From contig JAGPXD010000006.1 of assembly GCA_020746995.1 (NCBI GenBank), forward strand, positions 1,612,001 through 1,676,000: 64,000 nt of DNA, written 5' to 3'. Made by a program: the position numbers and the translations under genes. This document shows, piece after piece, positions 50,323-61,481 of the stretch. Under the pieces are notes generated by a model. That model was not told the origin of the DNA. It saw only the letters and a program-made list of their open reading frames with translations, and made no database searches. Position 1 is the first letter of the stretch, and every line of letters starts with the position of its first letter. This stretch comes from Plectosphaerella cucumerina. Taxonomy: Eukaryota; Ascomycota; Sordariomycetes; Glomerellales; Plectosphaerellaceae.

Positions 50323-50820
50323 CTAAGCGTAGGCGGCGATGGCAGCGGCGATGGTGGCATCGATTTCGTCGACGAAGCCCTGAGCGGTGGCGCGGACAAG
50401 AGCGGGAACCTTGGAGACGAGAGCGGCGCCGAGAGTGGCGACGGTGGCGCGCTGGGCGATGAAGGCAGCCTGAGTGGCAGCCTTGAGGCCGAGGGCATCG
50501 ACAACGGCGACCTGGGAAACGGCGGTGCCGTAGGTGTCCTCGACGGAGACCTGAAGGGATTCAATGGTGGTGCGGAGCTGGATGGCCTCGATGAGGCCGA
50601 TGGCAGTGGCACCCTGGACGATGGGAATGCCGGCCTGGGCGGTGGCGAGGAGCTCGTTGCCAGAGGCAGTGATGTCAGGGCCGCTGCCGGCGGTGAAGGC
50701 GTCGCCGTAGACCTCGACGTCGGCCTGGATGTCGGTGAGAACACCGCGGAGGACGGTGAGCTGGCCAACCACGGAGGTGGCGAGAAGGGTGAAGGGAAGA
50801 ATGGCGGAAGCGAAGCGCAT
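50323..50820 (-). CDS. HsbA-like hydrophobic surface-binding protein (copy 2)
   Basis: A 165-residue intronless protein with a signal peptide (MRFASAILPFTLLATSVVGQ) and an Ala-rich helical body without Cys. It parallels copy 1 at 6386-6892 along its length: 'GxPIVQGxxxIGxxxAIxL', 'VxxxYGTAVxQ..AADxLG'-like middle, and the closing 'ALVxKVPxLxRxxxQxxVxxxDAxxAxAIAxYA'. Identity is modest, so the duplication is old. A TATA box (TATAAAG, minus strand, 50939-50945) lies about 119 bp upstream, the same spacing as in copy 1. Expected to be secreted and to coat hydrophobic surfaces. Confidence 0.85.
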   Translation of the reverse strand: MRFASAILPFTLLATSVVGQLTVLRGVLTDIQADVEVYGDAFTAGSGPDITASGNELLATAQAGIPIVQGATAIGLIEAIQLRTTIESLQVSVEDTYGTAVSQVAVVDALGLKAATQAAFIAQRATVATLGAALVSKVPALVRATAQGFVDEIDATIAAAIAAYA

Positions 50821-52245
50821 ATTGGCGGTTTGGTGCTTGGCACTGGGTTATCGTGGGAGTGAGGGTTGTTAATGGTCTTGACTGAGTCTGATGGAGTGAG
50901 GAGCCTGGACCACCTTTGAGACGACGGTTCATCTGGGGCTTTATAGAAAGAAGACCTCTACGTTGAAGCCATTTCTTCCCCAAAGCTCGCCATCGAGCAC
51001 ATGAAGCCGAGGCCGCAAGTCAGACATGCGCAAGGCTCTGGAGGTCACACTCCCACCGCGCTTACTACATGTCCAAAGCCCCGTCCAGCAATCAAACGCA
51101 CCAAAGAGGCTCATCGCGCCTCGCAAATCCAAGGAAACCCGCCGCCACCGCGGCGGAGTGTCCAAGAGTGGCACGCATCATCTGACGAGACTGTGCAATC
51201 CCCCGTGCACGAATCCTACGTCCTGTCGCATCGTCCCTGTTGAGATGCTCGTGCATGCGGGACTCGTCCTCGTTGAAGTAATAGGTCCGAGTTGCGCCTG
51301 CGACGATGTTGCATCCGGCACCCAGACGAGAAGGGGGGCGAATATGGGGAAGACGGATCGGGGAAAAGGGGGGTTGCCCCAGATCAACCCCCAGCCGCTA
51401 CCCCGCGTTTTCCCTCTGGGCGCCCGGGGTTCTGATGGCACCTGCCTGCCTGTCTCTGGTCGAGAGACTGGCTCGTGTTGAGTGAGAGAAACTCGTCTGA
51501 CGGATAGACAGCTTCCATTGGAGGATCAAAGCTGTGGCAACTGGAGATCCTCGTGGTGTTGGCATCTCCGGATGAACGCGGACTTCCTCGGGCAGAATCA
51601 CAGGCCGTAAGGAGTGCCCGACATGATCCTTCTGAGTCGTCTGCAGATGTGCTCTTTGCCCCCGTCCAATAGCGTCTTACGCCCAGTCAGTCACTCGCAC
51701 GTCGAGTCGGGACGACGGCGTGGGACGCCAAGCTGACTGCGTCGCCCGCGCTGGTGATCACGGTTACAGTCGTATTTTGCTCAGGGGAGCGGGGAATGGT
51801 GTGCCCTTGATTTCGGTAACATGTGAAAGTCTCGTCTCGGCTTGAGGCATTGCTTCTGCGGGGAGACAGGAAAGGCCACTGGCGGGTAGTGGTGAACTCG
51901 GGTACTGCCCTGGCTACGACATTGGGTGTATGATCGACGGAGGGGTCGGTTGCAATGGCCACCATCAGAGTGCTTTCTTGACGTTTGTAGGTACACATTG
52001 TTGGGTTGGATCTCGGGCATAGACCCTCCGAGTTCTAGACTTTCTTTTGCTGAGAGGATGCGTGGCCTTGGGCCAAAGAGTTGACAAGCTGGAGACGTTC
52101 CTCCAGCTTGGCTAGCCCCAGGTCCTGAGTACATCGTGGCCTCATCTTCCGTGTAAGACTTCCAAGTAGATTTGCATTGGATGGATGTACCTCCTTCTAA
52201 TCCCTGGACCTCCACGTCCTGCAAACACAAAGATCTCGCCGAACA
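50821..52245. other. 1.4-kb intergenic, no gene recognised
   Basis: Promoter of HsbA copy 2 (TATAAAG at 50939-50945, minus strand) and 3' flank of the FAD oxidase. ORFs up to 151 codons show no family features. Confidence 0.4.
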
Positions 52246-53682
52246 TCAGAGCCGCTCACTCATTTCATACGGGCTCCAGAAGACACCATCCCCATCCCAA
52301 GTCTTCTTGGCCGCCCTGATATTCTCAGCTGTTTCCTTCGAGAACAACTCCTCCAACTTCGCGCCACTCGACATGAAGCTCGGCGGCTGCCAGATCTTGG
52401 TCTCCTGCTGGGCCTTCAAGTTCAGCTCGACGACCTCCTTACCGTGCCCAGCGAGCTTTGTGGCCGTCTCCGGACTGAAGCACCACACCATGGACATGAT
52501 CATGCAGCCGCGCTCTCTGAGACCTTGCTCGACAAGATGATGCACCCCCGGAGTCTCTTTGCCGATCTGCTGCGACTTCAGACTGCTGTGAGCCGAGAAG
52601 AGCACGTTCGAACCTTGAGCGTCGGGGTACTGGTCCGTGGCAGCAAGCCACTTGTAAAAGCTGGCAGTGATGCCTTCAATCGTGTGCCCCAGCACCCTGG
52701 AGACCATCATGAGCTTGTGGCCGGCGTGGCTGTTAAGAGGGTCCAGTTTGTCGTTGATAGCCTCAAGCGGTACCAGCGTAGTCTTGGCCAGGATTGCTTT
52801 GGCCGAAAGGTCGTCGTCGAGCAGAATGGCGGCTGCAGCTTCCGCCTCGCTAGAAGAGCCGAAGTAGGACGTGGAAAGAATGACGACGGGTGACCTGGCG
52901 TTCGGCGTGCCCGGCGGGCTGCGGACGAAAAGCAGCTGAGCAATCTGAGTTGCTTGAACCTGGAGCTTCAGGAATGCCTCTGCGGCTGGCTTCAGTCCCG
53001 AGGGAGGGAAGATCAGCTGACGAGTCCAGACCTTGTTCTCGGTCAGGTGCAGCTCCTCCACGGGGTAGATCCGCAGTGTTGCCGAGACGACAGCCCCAAG
53101 ACCATAGCCAGCACCGCAGAGAGTGTGGAACAGAGCCCGCTCTTCCGGGGGCGAAGATGGACCGATCGTGCGGGCCTCGGCCGCGTTTTTGCCAGCTGTG
53201 ACGACGCGAAGACTCTCCACGCTATCGACCGTCAGACCCTTGAGGCCCATGAAGTATGAAGTTCCGCCACCAAGAAGGGCCCCGATAACGCCGACGGTGT
53301 TCGAATCTGGGAGTGGGGCATAGAACCCAGCTGCAGTGAGCGCCTTGAGAAGCTTGCCAGCCGTGACGCCGCCGCCGAAGGTGACAGTCTGTCTGGTCTT
53401 GTCGACCTCAATGGCATCCAGTGCTGACATGTCCAGGTAGAGCGTGCTGGGTGTGACAGACACGAATGATCCGTGAGTTCCGCCGACGGGAAGTACCTTG
53501 AGGTGATTCAGACGTGCTACTTCGACGGCAGCTAGGACGTCATCTTCTGTGGCAGGATTGACGATGAGAGCGGGGTGCTCCATGGAGGCTGAGCCCCATC
53601 TACTCAAGGTGTCATGGATGGGGCTCGAAGGGGAGGGAATCGAGTAGCGACAAGTCAAGGTGTTGATGCCTTTGAAAGTCAT
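52246..53682 (-). CDS. VAO/BBE-type FAD-dependent oxidoreductase, cytosolic
   Basis: An intronless, 478-residue protein without a signal peptide. The FAD_binding_4 domain has LPVGGTHGSF with His70 at the covalent-attachment position, then 'LDMSALDAIEVDKTRQTVTFGGGVTAGKLL' and 'GALLGGGTSYFMGLKGLTVDSVESLRVVTA'. The site that holds the second, Cys attachment in bicovalent enzymes reads PDSNTVGVIGAL here, without Cys, so the flavin should be singly linked. The C-terminal end W-D-G-D-G-V-F-W-S-P-Y is the BBE tail. Substrate unknown. It differs from the secreted bicovalent oxidase at 34.1-36.1 kb in length, targeting and flavin linkage, so the two are not recent copies. Confidence 0.86.
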   Translation of the reverse strand: MTFKGINTLTCRYSIPSPSSPIHDTLSRWGSASMEHPALIVNPATEDDVLAAVEVARLNHLKVLPVGGTHGSFVSVTPSTLYLDMSALDAIEVDKTRQTVTFGGGVTAGKLLKALTAAGFYAPLPDSNTVGVIGALLGGGTSYFMGLKGLTVDSVESLRVVTAGKNAAEARTIGPSSPPEERALFHTLCGAGYGLGAVVSATLRIYPVEELHLTENKVWTRQLIFPPSGLKPAAEAFLKLQVQATQIAQLLFVRSPPGTPNARSPVVILSTSYFGSSSEAEAAAAILLDDDLSAKAILAKTTLVPLEAINDKLDPLNSHAGHKLMMVSRVLGHTIEGITASFYKWLAATDQYPDAQGSNVLFSAHSSLKSQQIGKETPGVHHLVEQGLRERGCMIMSMVWCFSPETATKLAGHGKEVVELNLKAQQETKIWQPPSFMSSGAKLEELFSKETAENIRAAKKTWDGDGVFWSPYEMSERL

Positions 53683-54460
53683 GATGAATGGATTATTAGA
53701 AAGAAAGCTCTAGAGTAACGGAGTCTGGGAGAGGCGGACAACGTTCAGAAACCTGGAGATAGTGGTAGGTATATCTTTGTGGGTGACTGAAGATTTCCGG
53801 GTGATTCAAAATCAAACATCCAGAGATCTCATTTATACTTCTGTGGGCAAGATCTTGAACGAGGCCAGCCGGCCCGCATCCTGCGGAACCCGAGATCCCA
53901 GCCTCCGTTCTGCATCGGAACAGCCACGGATGCTGTGAAAATTCGCCTCTACCCACGACTGAAGCGACCATCTTGAAGTTCCCGATCCACTGACCTTTCA
54001 GCTTCACACACTCATTGGTCAAGCTGTGTGGCACGGGAAACCATGCATCATGGGTGAGTAAGACATCTCGGATCGGCCCCCTCTGACGCCTGGACGGGCA
54101 AGAGACGAGCCCCCTGGACGGTAAGAACTAGAGAATCCAAAACGAATAACTTGTGGCGACATTCTTGGCGAGCGTTCCCGGGTCAGACGGAGAGATTCCA
54201 TACGAGTATGGGTGAGGGCCGCGCCGACCAATCTCTTCATGATCCCCTACGCCTTTACAATTTCCATCTGTCAGAGACAGCAATGCTTCGAAATCCATCC
54301 GATCCACAGGCTTCGAGGTCATTCCGAAACCGTCTGAAGCAGTTCTTCTCGAAATATCAGCTATTTGCCATTTCGAGGGAGCTCATTTCGAGGTGACAAT
54401 GAAGTTCTAATATTACAGTGTTCCGACAATATTCCGACACAGTCTATTGTGGACACTGCT
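53683..54460. other. intergenic, no gene recognised
   Basis: Promoter side of the oxidase and 3' flank of the next gene. TATA-like GTATAAATGAG (minus strand) lies near 53829-53839. No gene was recognised. Confidence 0.4.
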
Positions 54461-55306
54461 TCATAGCATGCAGTTGCCAGCCGCTGACTCTACGAGCAAT
54501 TTCGCATACTGACGGTGCAGAAGACCCGGGAATCCTCCAAAGGGGTCCTCCCTCGCTGTCAAGTCAGTGCCGTCAAACGTGATGCACTTCAGCCGGAACT
54601 CAACCACCTTCTTTCCTTCGTCCACAGTAGCCGAGAGTTCAAACAGGTTGTCCAGCTCTTGGGGTGTCATGGTTGTCTGTTTCGGGCCGAAGCAGCCCCT
54701 GAAAGTGAGGGCGGACGGCGTCTTCTCCAGAACAAGGAAGTGATTCGTAACAACAGTCCCTTCTCAGTATTAGTTTAGATACCAGAACTTCCGCCGTCCT
54801 TCGTCAATTCAAACATACTTGGCTCGAATGTGTTGTTCAGTATTTCTTTCTTTTCCCATAAGTCACTGCTGTTTGACTCGTCCTTGGTCAAATGCATGAG
54901 ATTCCGCTGGATCTCGTAGCCTGGCACTCATGTTAGCTTCATCTTTCGCCAAACAAACTGCGATTGACGAACCGTAACCTCCCCACATCCCGCCGGAGAA
55001 GGCTTCAATCAATCTGCTGCCTCCTCGGCGGGCATCGTCCAGCAGCTCCGGCTTGATCTCGGAAAACGGGACAGGCCGAACGCAGCAGTCATCCGAGCTG
55101 GGGTTGTTCCTAGGATTGATGATCTTGAGCACCGGGTGCTGGTAGAGTGGTGATAAAGTTGGTCCGAAGGGCTCGAAGCTGCAGCGTCTCGTCCAGAGGT
55201 ATAAGCCGCCGAAGCCCACGACTGGAACACCAACTGCGAGCTGGGAGGCGCGAAGAAGATTCCGGCGAAAGGTCGCCGAGAACCACTTGGTACTTTGTGA
55301 AGCCAT
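54461..55306 (-). CDS. hypothetical membrane-anchored protein, 244 aa
   Basis: Three exons: 55306-54973, 54920-54819 and 54759-54461. The introns are 52 nt (GTTCGT..CAG, branch GCTAAC) and 59 nt (GTATGT..AAG). All phases fit. The N-terminus is basic and Ser/Arg-rich (SQSTKWFSATFRRNLLRASQ), followed by one hydrophobic helix (LAVGVPVVGFGGLYLW) ending in TRR, like a single-pass mitochondrial or ER anchor. The remaining 200 residues are globular, with 'LEKTPSALTFRGCFG' and a closing 'QYAKLLVESAAGNCML'. I do not recognise the family. The ATG at 55306 is chosen because the longer frame upstream lacks coding character. A chance TCGG-G-CCGA match lies in its last exon. Confidence 0.65.
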
Positions 55307-58300
55307 TTTTCGTTCGATATGAATTTGCAGGTGAGTAGGTAGAAAAAAAGGATGTTCCAAGTCAAGAGAAGGAATAAGCTGGGTCGGACAACAATAATCG
55401 GGTCCGAATCTACGCTCCGAGAGCCGTCGGAGGCTGCTTGGTGATAGTGGATGTGTCTCGGTGAGCACAGACCGATGTCATTTATCAGCTTATCTGATCA
55501 ACGCCAAAGCACTTACTAATCGTCAGCCCCGGTTTGCCCCTTTTCCCGCCAAAGGGCGATCGTCTCGTCATCGCGCCCGCCGTCATCGCGCCCGAAATCA
55601 GACGTAGAACCTCGGCGAAGACGCCGAAGCTCTGTTCAGTAATTCGACTTCGACTTGTTGCGGAAGAAAGCCGAATGGATTTCTGGAGGACCCGGAACCA
55701 CACCCAGCTTGCTGCTCCTTGACTCCTGCAGGGAGGTTTCGAGTGTTACCAGGCCCAAGGTGACAAGATGCAGCAGGCCGGGCTTGATCTTCGCAGACGC
55801 CTGCCGCCCAAGGAGGCCACGGCGCCGATTTTACAAGTCTTCTTCCGTGATTTTAGGAAGGGGCGTGGGTCCATCATGACGACACCCGATTGTGGCTGTC
55901 TAGAGCAGAGTCTTTTCAAAAGCTCCCAGGCTGATGATGTGCCCATACATTGCTGCACGAACATCGTGGCGATGCAAGGCATCAAGTCCCACTCCTTACT
56001 ACTAGTAACTACGGTAATTAGATGATATAGACATGCCAATGATAGTGTAGAAAACGACGAGTACTGTAGTGCTTTTCGTTCTTAGGAATCAAGAGGAGCA
56101 CCAATGTCATGACATCTGTGGTTGCTCGCGGCGACGGGATCTCTCGACCTGCCGACTGGGCATATCAGTGGCTCTCTCGTGAGCTCGACCAACACAAAGC
56201 GCCTTGAGTATATCGAGAAAGAATTCATCAATTCTCAGCGGAGGCTCCTACAGTAATCGACCATGGCACCAGCATTGCTGCTGATTCGTGACGGAGCTGC
56301 GTCCCAACGGGACGCGTCGTCTTGGTCTGTCGTGTCTTCATCCATGACCCAGCCATGCGACAGGCAGGTGAGTAGGCTTGAACATAGTTTCAAGGTGTGG
56401 TGATATCTACTGTCTCTACGCCGTTGACTCTCCGATGGATTTCATGGGTGTTCTAATCGAGAACCAAGAAACCAAGTCTCGGGACGACCGCCTTCTTGTT
56501 CGCGGTCTCACGGGTCATCAGGGACAGTAAGTACAGCTATCAGGCAAAAGGAGTCCGTTCAGGGCAGATATCAGTTGTGGTACAAGAACGACGAGTCTCT
56601 GGACTTTCCGCGAGATTACTCATAGAATGAGGATGTTGTTCGGGCATTGGTGGCACTTTGATGTGCCCTCTTGACACGTCGATGGCAGACCTATAGTAAG
56701 ACAGAAACTGGGAAGCAGGGTTCTACGTCCCTTCAGTTAAAGGCCTCAGTCAATCTGAGGCAGGTTTGTGTCACAATGAGGTTCGTGATACAGAGCTGTC
56801 AGTGCCACCATCAGAGTCCAGAGCCTCAACCTTGTCAACTGTAATTGGACGTCGGTCACTTCAGCAACGGCGACAGGCTTAATATCGTCAGGTGGACAAT
56901 GCTCCATCGTCAGCAAATTGAATACACAGACTCTCTGCGGCTGTATGTGCCGTGACAGGCTCTCGAGCTTTCCGAGATGCGTCGCGTTGTGGTCGCGATG
57001 CGCGACATGATCCCAGGACCCGTCGTCGCGGCTCGCTCACATGACCGCGACTCGCACCGACCGAGCTTCCTCGCAGCGGACGATCTGTGGATCGGGATCA
57101 GCATTTTGAGCTGTCACTGATATTGATCAACCTGTTCCTACGACGGCGGGCCTGGTCGAGGTTCTCGGGGCGGGGGGCATGTCCACCCAGCAGCCCTAGG
57201 AGAAATGACAATCAATGAGGAGGATCGCCCTGTAAAAAGTCGGCCGCCAATGCCCCGAAATCGGCCACCATCCATCCCGCCGTTCGCGAGTGCGAGGGTT
57301 GGGTCGCCCGGTGGAGACGGGGCGGGATTGCAGGCACCTCAACCTCCAGGGCAATCTGTGGTCTGTGATCCTACTACCGCTCGGGCATCATCATCAGCAG
57401 AGAAGAGATTTTCCAGAGCCCACCATCGACCGATGCGGCGGACGCTCGGGTTATGAAAGAACCGCATAATCAATATCATTACACCAGTGATGGAGCTACG
57501 TTGCGGTCGGCCAAAAGGGAGGGCAGCGTACCATGGTTCACTGGCGTTCGAGGATCCGGCAGAGGGCCGGTCGGGGAGAAAACAGCGCCCAGCGCAGCAC
57601 ACACAGACCCTACTGGCGCCAACCACCAGCCTCACAGGTGCCTGAGCGCTCCGCTCCCGCACGGGATGTACCGAAGTCGGGGGTGTCTCGTTGCGGACTG
57701 GCGCCGGCAGGGGTCCATGGTGCTAACCTGGTTAGAGCGCGCCCGCATGTATTAAAACCGGGGCTGTGGGACTGAAAGCTCCACCGTGTTATTTGGTTGT
57801 TCCTGAAGTCCCTTCTGGCTGCATCCACGCAGGGGATGTGACATGGCCCGTTGCTGGGGTTGAAGGGGTGGGTTGGTGGGCAACCTGCATCGCATCGCTG
57901 CAGGGCGCACACTCTTGGCGGAAGGCGGCATGCGGCACCTGGGCCTGCCTCCGTGTCCCATTGTCGAATCGAAAGGGGGAGCGAAGTCGAAGGGTTCGGC
58001 CTCCTGCTGGTGGTCGGACCGGCTTCCCATCCGCTCGATGGAACCGGGAAAAGATCGCCATCTCCGAGAAGCCTGGCCACGGACCGGCAGCACGACGCCT
58101 CCTTGCGCCTCAATCGCAAGCCCGCCCCTGTCCGGCAAAGCGTCCGCCTTCACACCGTCCGGCACACCAACCTCCAATTCCAATCTTCACCGGTATCCTG
58201 CCTCTGGCGCCGGCAGAGAGGGACAGGGTCGCATCAGCCCCAGGCGCCCCCTTTCGGTGAGCGTAGGAAATGAGAACCCGTACCGAACAGGCTTTGCTGA

Positions 58301-59620
58301 CGGGCATGGAGACATCTGGATGCAGTCGCATGGGAGGAGATATTGGCAGTATTTGCCTGCGCTGTGATTGCTTATCCCACTGCAGGTAAGCTGCCCGGCA
58401 CAGTCATCGATAGTCCAGGCTAAGGCCCTTGGCGCCGCTTTCGTGATCTCGGCATATCTGCCATCAATGGCGGCCGGGGGGCACTTACAAGCTGCCGCGG
58501 CAGAAGCCCCTGAAGGAGAAGGCCGTTGGTCGTTGCCGTCGTCCGTTGCCCGTTGGCGTCAGGAGTGCCGATACCCCGTGTTTTGGGTGGTGTTTGCCTG
58601 CTTGCCTGCCGACGCAAGGGAGACGGACATTTGACAAGAGGCTTGTCATTGGCGCGGCTTGCTGCCCTCATGTAACCCCGGGTGGCATGACACGGGTTTG
58701 CTTTCTTTCTTTGTTCCTGTCTGCCCCGGCGACCTCGTCCGTCTCCGTCGGGGAGAAAACAAGAAAACCAGAAAGCAAGTATGGCATGTCGGTCTGCTTC
58801 TACCACGCGAGGTGGCAGCGCGCACGTCCGCTAGACACGAGGGAATGGCATGCAAAAACATGCCACCGCCACCGAGCCATCGCCTCGGCGCCGGTCGGGC
58901 GGCCTGGACTTGGCCCCCGGCCGGAAAAGCAGCCCGGTGAACCCTAAGGCAGATGGTTCCAGCAGGGTGCTACAGGGGTCGCGAACTACTGGATGGACTG
59001 TAGCATTCTGGCCCGGAGGCCGATGGCCATTGAAGTTTGTTGGGTCCCGGATGGGCATGCAGGCGGCAGGTCTTCCTTGGAAGTGGAAGACGAGTTTGGA
59101 GACATGCCCGTCGCGGCATGCACATCAGACAGGGAGTCGATGCAGCACCGTTGGCCGTTGGTGGCGACTGCTTCTGTGGCCGTGGCGAAGCTGGCAGGGA
59201 ACCCCATCCATGAAACATTCACATGCATGGCCAAACAGCCTGAGTTGCTGCCTCGCATTTCCAGACAGCAGGACGAGGGTGCAGGTCACTGGGGTCGGAC
59301 ATTGCCCACGCTCCATCTCAGCCACATCACATCCCATCACAAACGCGCAGGAAATCAAAGACGCTCATGTATCGTAAATTGCCTGCAACCTATGGTATCT
59401 CCAGACATCACGCGATCAAGTGCAAATAGAAGATCGCGGGCCCGGAAACAACGGCGCTACATGGGGCGAACGTTTGGGCCAGGGCGGGAAAACCGAGAAA
59501 CGAGGACGAACTCCGTTTTCTATCGTACATTAAGACCCGGAAAATAGACTTTGTAAGAGACTCGGATAGATAGGTGGGGTATGTGCGAGGTAAAAGGGCA
59601 TATCATGCATGAGGGACCGT
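55307..59620. other. 4.3-kb region without recognisable genes
   Basis: ORFs of 130-185 codons occur at 57.7-58.4 and 58.5-59.5 kb on both strands, but they overlap each other in several frames, have no family motifs and no signal peptide. No tRNA, tandem repeat or transposase feature was seen. It may hold a non-coding transcript or very long UTRs of the permease gene. Confidence 0.45.
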
Positions 59621-61481
59621 TTACTCCTTGCTGCCGGCGGAGCGGATCTCGGTCCTGACGTAGGGCAGGGCCTCGCCGGGCTTGGCCCAGGTCTGGTGCT
59701 GGCCGATGCTGTTGAGCTCGTGGTCGTTGACCGACTGGTTGTCGGCCTCGTCCTCGGGCCAGGGGCGCCAGAAGTCCTTCTTGCCCTTGCAGAGGCGGGT
59801 GAGCCAGCCGGGGAGCAGGCCACCGGGGATGCGCCAGGTCCAGGGGTCCTTGAGGTCCTTGTTGGAGGGCTTGAGGCGGCCGCCCGAGGCGGTCTCGACG
59901 GCCCAGACGAGGGTGTTGATGATGATGTAGCTGCAGACACCGGCGATCATGCCGTCGGCGATGGAGTAGGTGAAGGGCATGATGGTGATGGTCAGGAAGG
60001 CGGGGACGGCGTCACCCATGTAGCGCCAGTTGATCTCGACGACGGCGCTCATCATCATGGATCCGACAAGGATCAACACGCAGCCCGTGGCCCACGAGGG
60101 GATGGAGGCGAAGATGGGGGCGAAGAAGATGGAGATGAAGAAGCACACGCCGGCGGACATGGCGGTCAGACCAGTCTTACCGCCCTCGGAGATGCCGGCA
60201 CCGCTCTCGATGAAGGCAGTGACGGGCGAGGTGCCGAACAGGGCGCCGATGGAGATGGAGATGGAGTCGACGAGGTAGGCGGTGGCGGAGCCCTCGAAAT
60301 CCTGGGTGTGCTCGTCGATCAGGTTGGCGAAGCGGGCCATGGAGTAGAGCGTGCCAGTGCAGTCGAGGATATCGACGTAGAGGAAGGTGATGAGAGCGCG
60401 GCCAAACTGGGCGCCGTACTCGCCAATGTCCCAGCGCTGAACAGCGAGGATCTTGGTGATGGGGTGGAACCAGACGACGCGCTTGAAGAAGTCGAAGTCG
60501 TCGTCACCGACGGGGGTGTTGGGGAACACAGTCACGGAAGTGCCGCGGGGCCAGGAGATGATGGAGACGATGAGAATACCTGACAAGTTAGCGAGGAGAA
60601 AATGGACCAGAAGAGTGGCTTGACTCACCAGCAATGATAGCGCCCTTGAAGCGGAACATGGTCAGGATGACGGTGAAGATACCACCGGCGAAGATGCCCA
60701 GCCAGAGGGTGGGGTTGCGCATCTTGTGCGAGCCGGGGCACACGCCGTCAATCATGGCGCTCTCGGGGCAACCGGCGAGGACGAGAGGAGTGGCGACGGC
60801 GCCCTGGACCAGGCCGATACCCTGGCTGTAGGTGAGACCGATCAGGGTGAGGAAAAGACCAATGCCGGCGCCGGTGGCGAGCTTGATAGACTTGGGGATG
60901 GCGCGAGCGAGCCACTGGCGGAGACCGAAGATGGTGAGGCCGAAGAAGATGAGACCCTCGACGAAGATGGCGGTCATGGCCACCTCGTAGGGGACGGGGC
61001 CGGTGCCGTGGAAGCCAACGACCTGGAGGGCAAGTCAGTGGACTGTGAGGAATGTGTAAAGAGGCGAGATGCTCACATCGTAGGCAAGGTAGGCGTTCAG
61101 GCCCATACCCGTGCTGATGCCGACGGGCATGTTGGCGAGGAGACCGAGGAAGAAGGTGGCCAGGGAAGAGATGGCGGCGGTTCCGGTGACGAGGTCACGG
61201 CGGACCTCGTTCTTGCAGAGGAGGTAGTCGGTGTCGATGGCGCAGATGGGATCCTCGGGGTTGGTCGAGTTGCAGACGCAGGTGCCGCCAGAGTCGGAGA
61301 CGATGCTGGCGTTGACGGCGAGGATGTAGGCCATGGCGAAGAAGGTGATGATGCCGGCGCGCATCTCGGTGAGGAACTTGGAGCCGTGGCGGGAGCGCGG
61401 GTGGCCGGAGCCGTCGAGGCGGAACCAGTAGCCCACGGGGCTGGCGGCCACGCCGTTGTTGATGCTTGTGAGCCAGGACAT
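59621..61481 (-). CDS. azgA: AzgA-type purine (adenine/guanine/hypoxanthine) permease
   Basis: Three exons: 61481-61077, 61022-60629 and 60579-59621. The introns are 54 nt (GTGAGC..CAG) and 49 nt (GTGAGT..CAG). The product is 585 residues, the normal length. About twelve or more membrane segments are seen. Family signatures include 'FFAMAYILAVNASIVSDSGG', 'MPVGISTGMGLNAYLAYDVVGFHGTG' and 'GTSPVTAFIESGAGISEGGKTGLTAM', which carry the purine-site and second re-entrant helix. The hydrophilic C-terminus is long and acidic. AzgA is a plasma-membrane H+ symporter for purine bases. A small Cys-rich insert (CVCNSTNPEDPICAID) in the early loop is typical of the fungal group. Codon use is strongly biased to C/G ends, which suggests high expression. 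Confidence 0.92.

Noticed and set aside
54682..54690. Fifth TCGG-N-CCGA match
   Set aside because: It lies in a conserved coding stretch (GCFGPKQ) of an unrelated gene. It is counted as background, not as a regulatory site.
57766..58400. Overlapping ORFs of 140-170 codons on both strands
   Set aside because: They overlap in several frames, with Arg/Pro/Ser-rich random-looking translations, no motif, no signal peptide and no splice logic.
59609..60583. Long plus-strand ORF (324 codons) opposite the permease gene
   Set aside because: It is a shadow of the C/G-biased AzgA gene on the other strand. Its translation is low-complexity Gly/Asp/Glu/Val.
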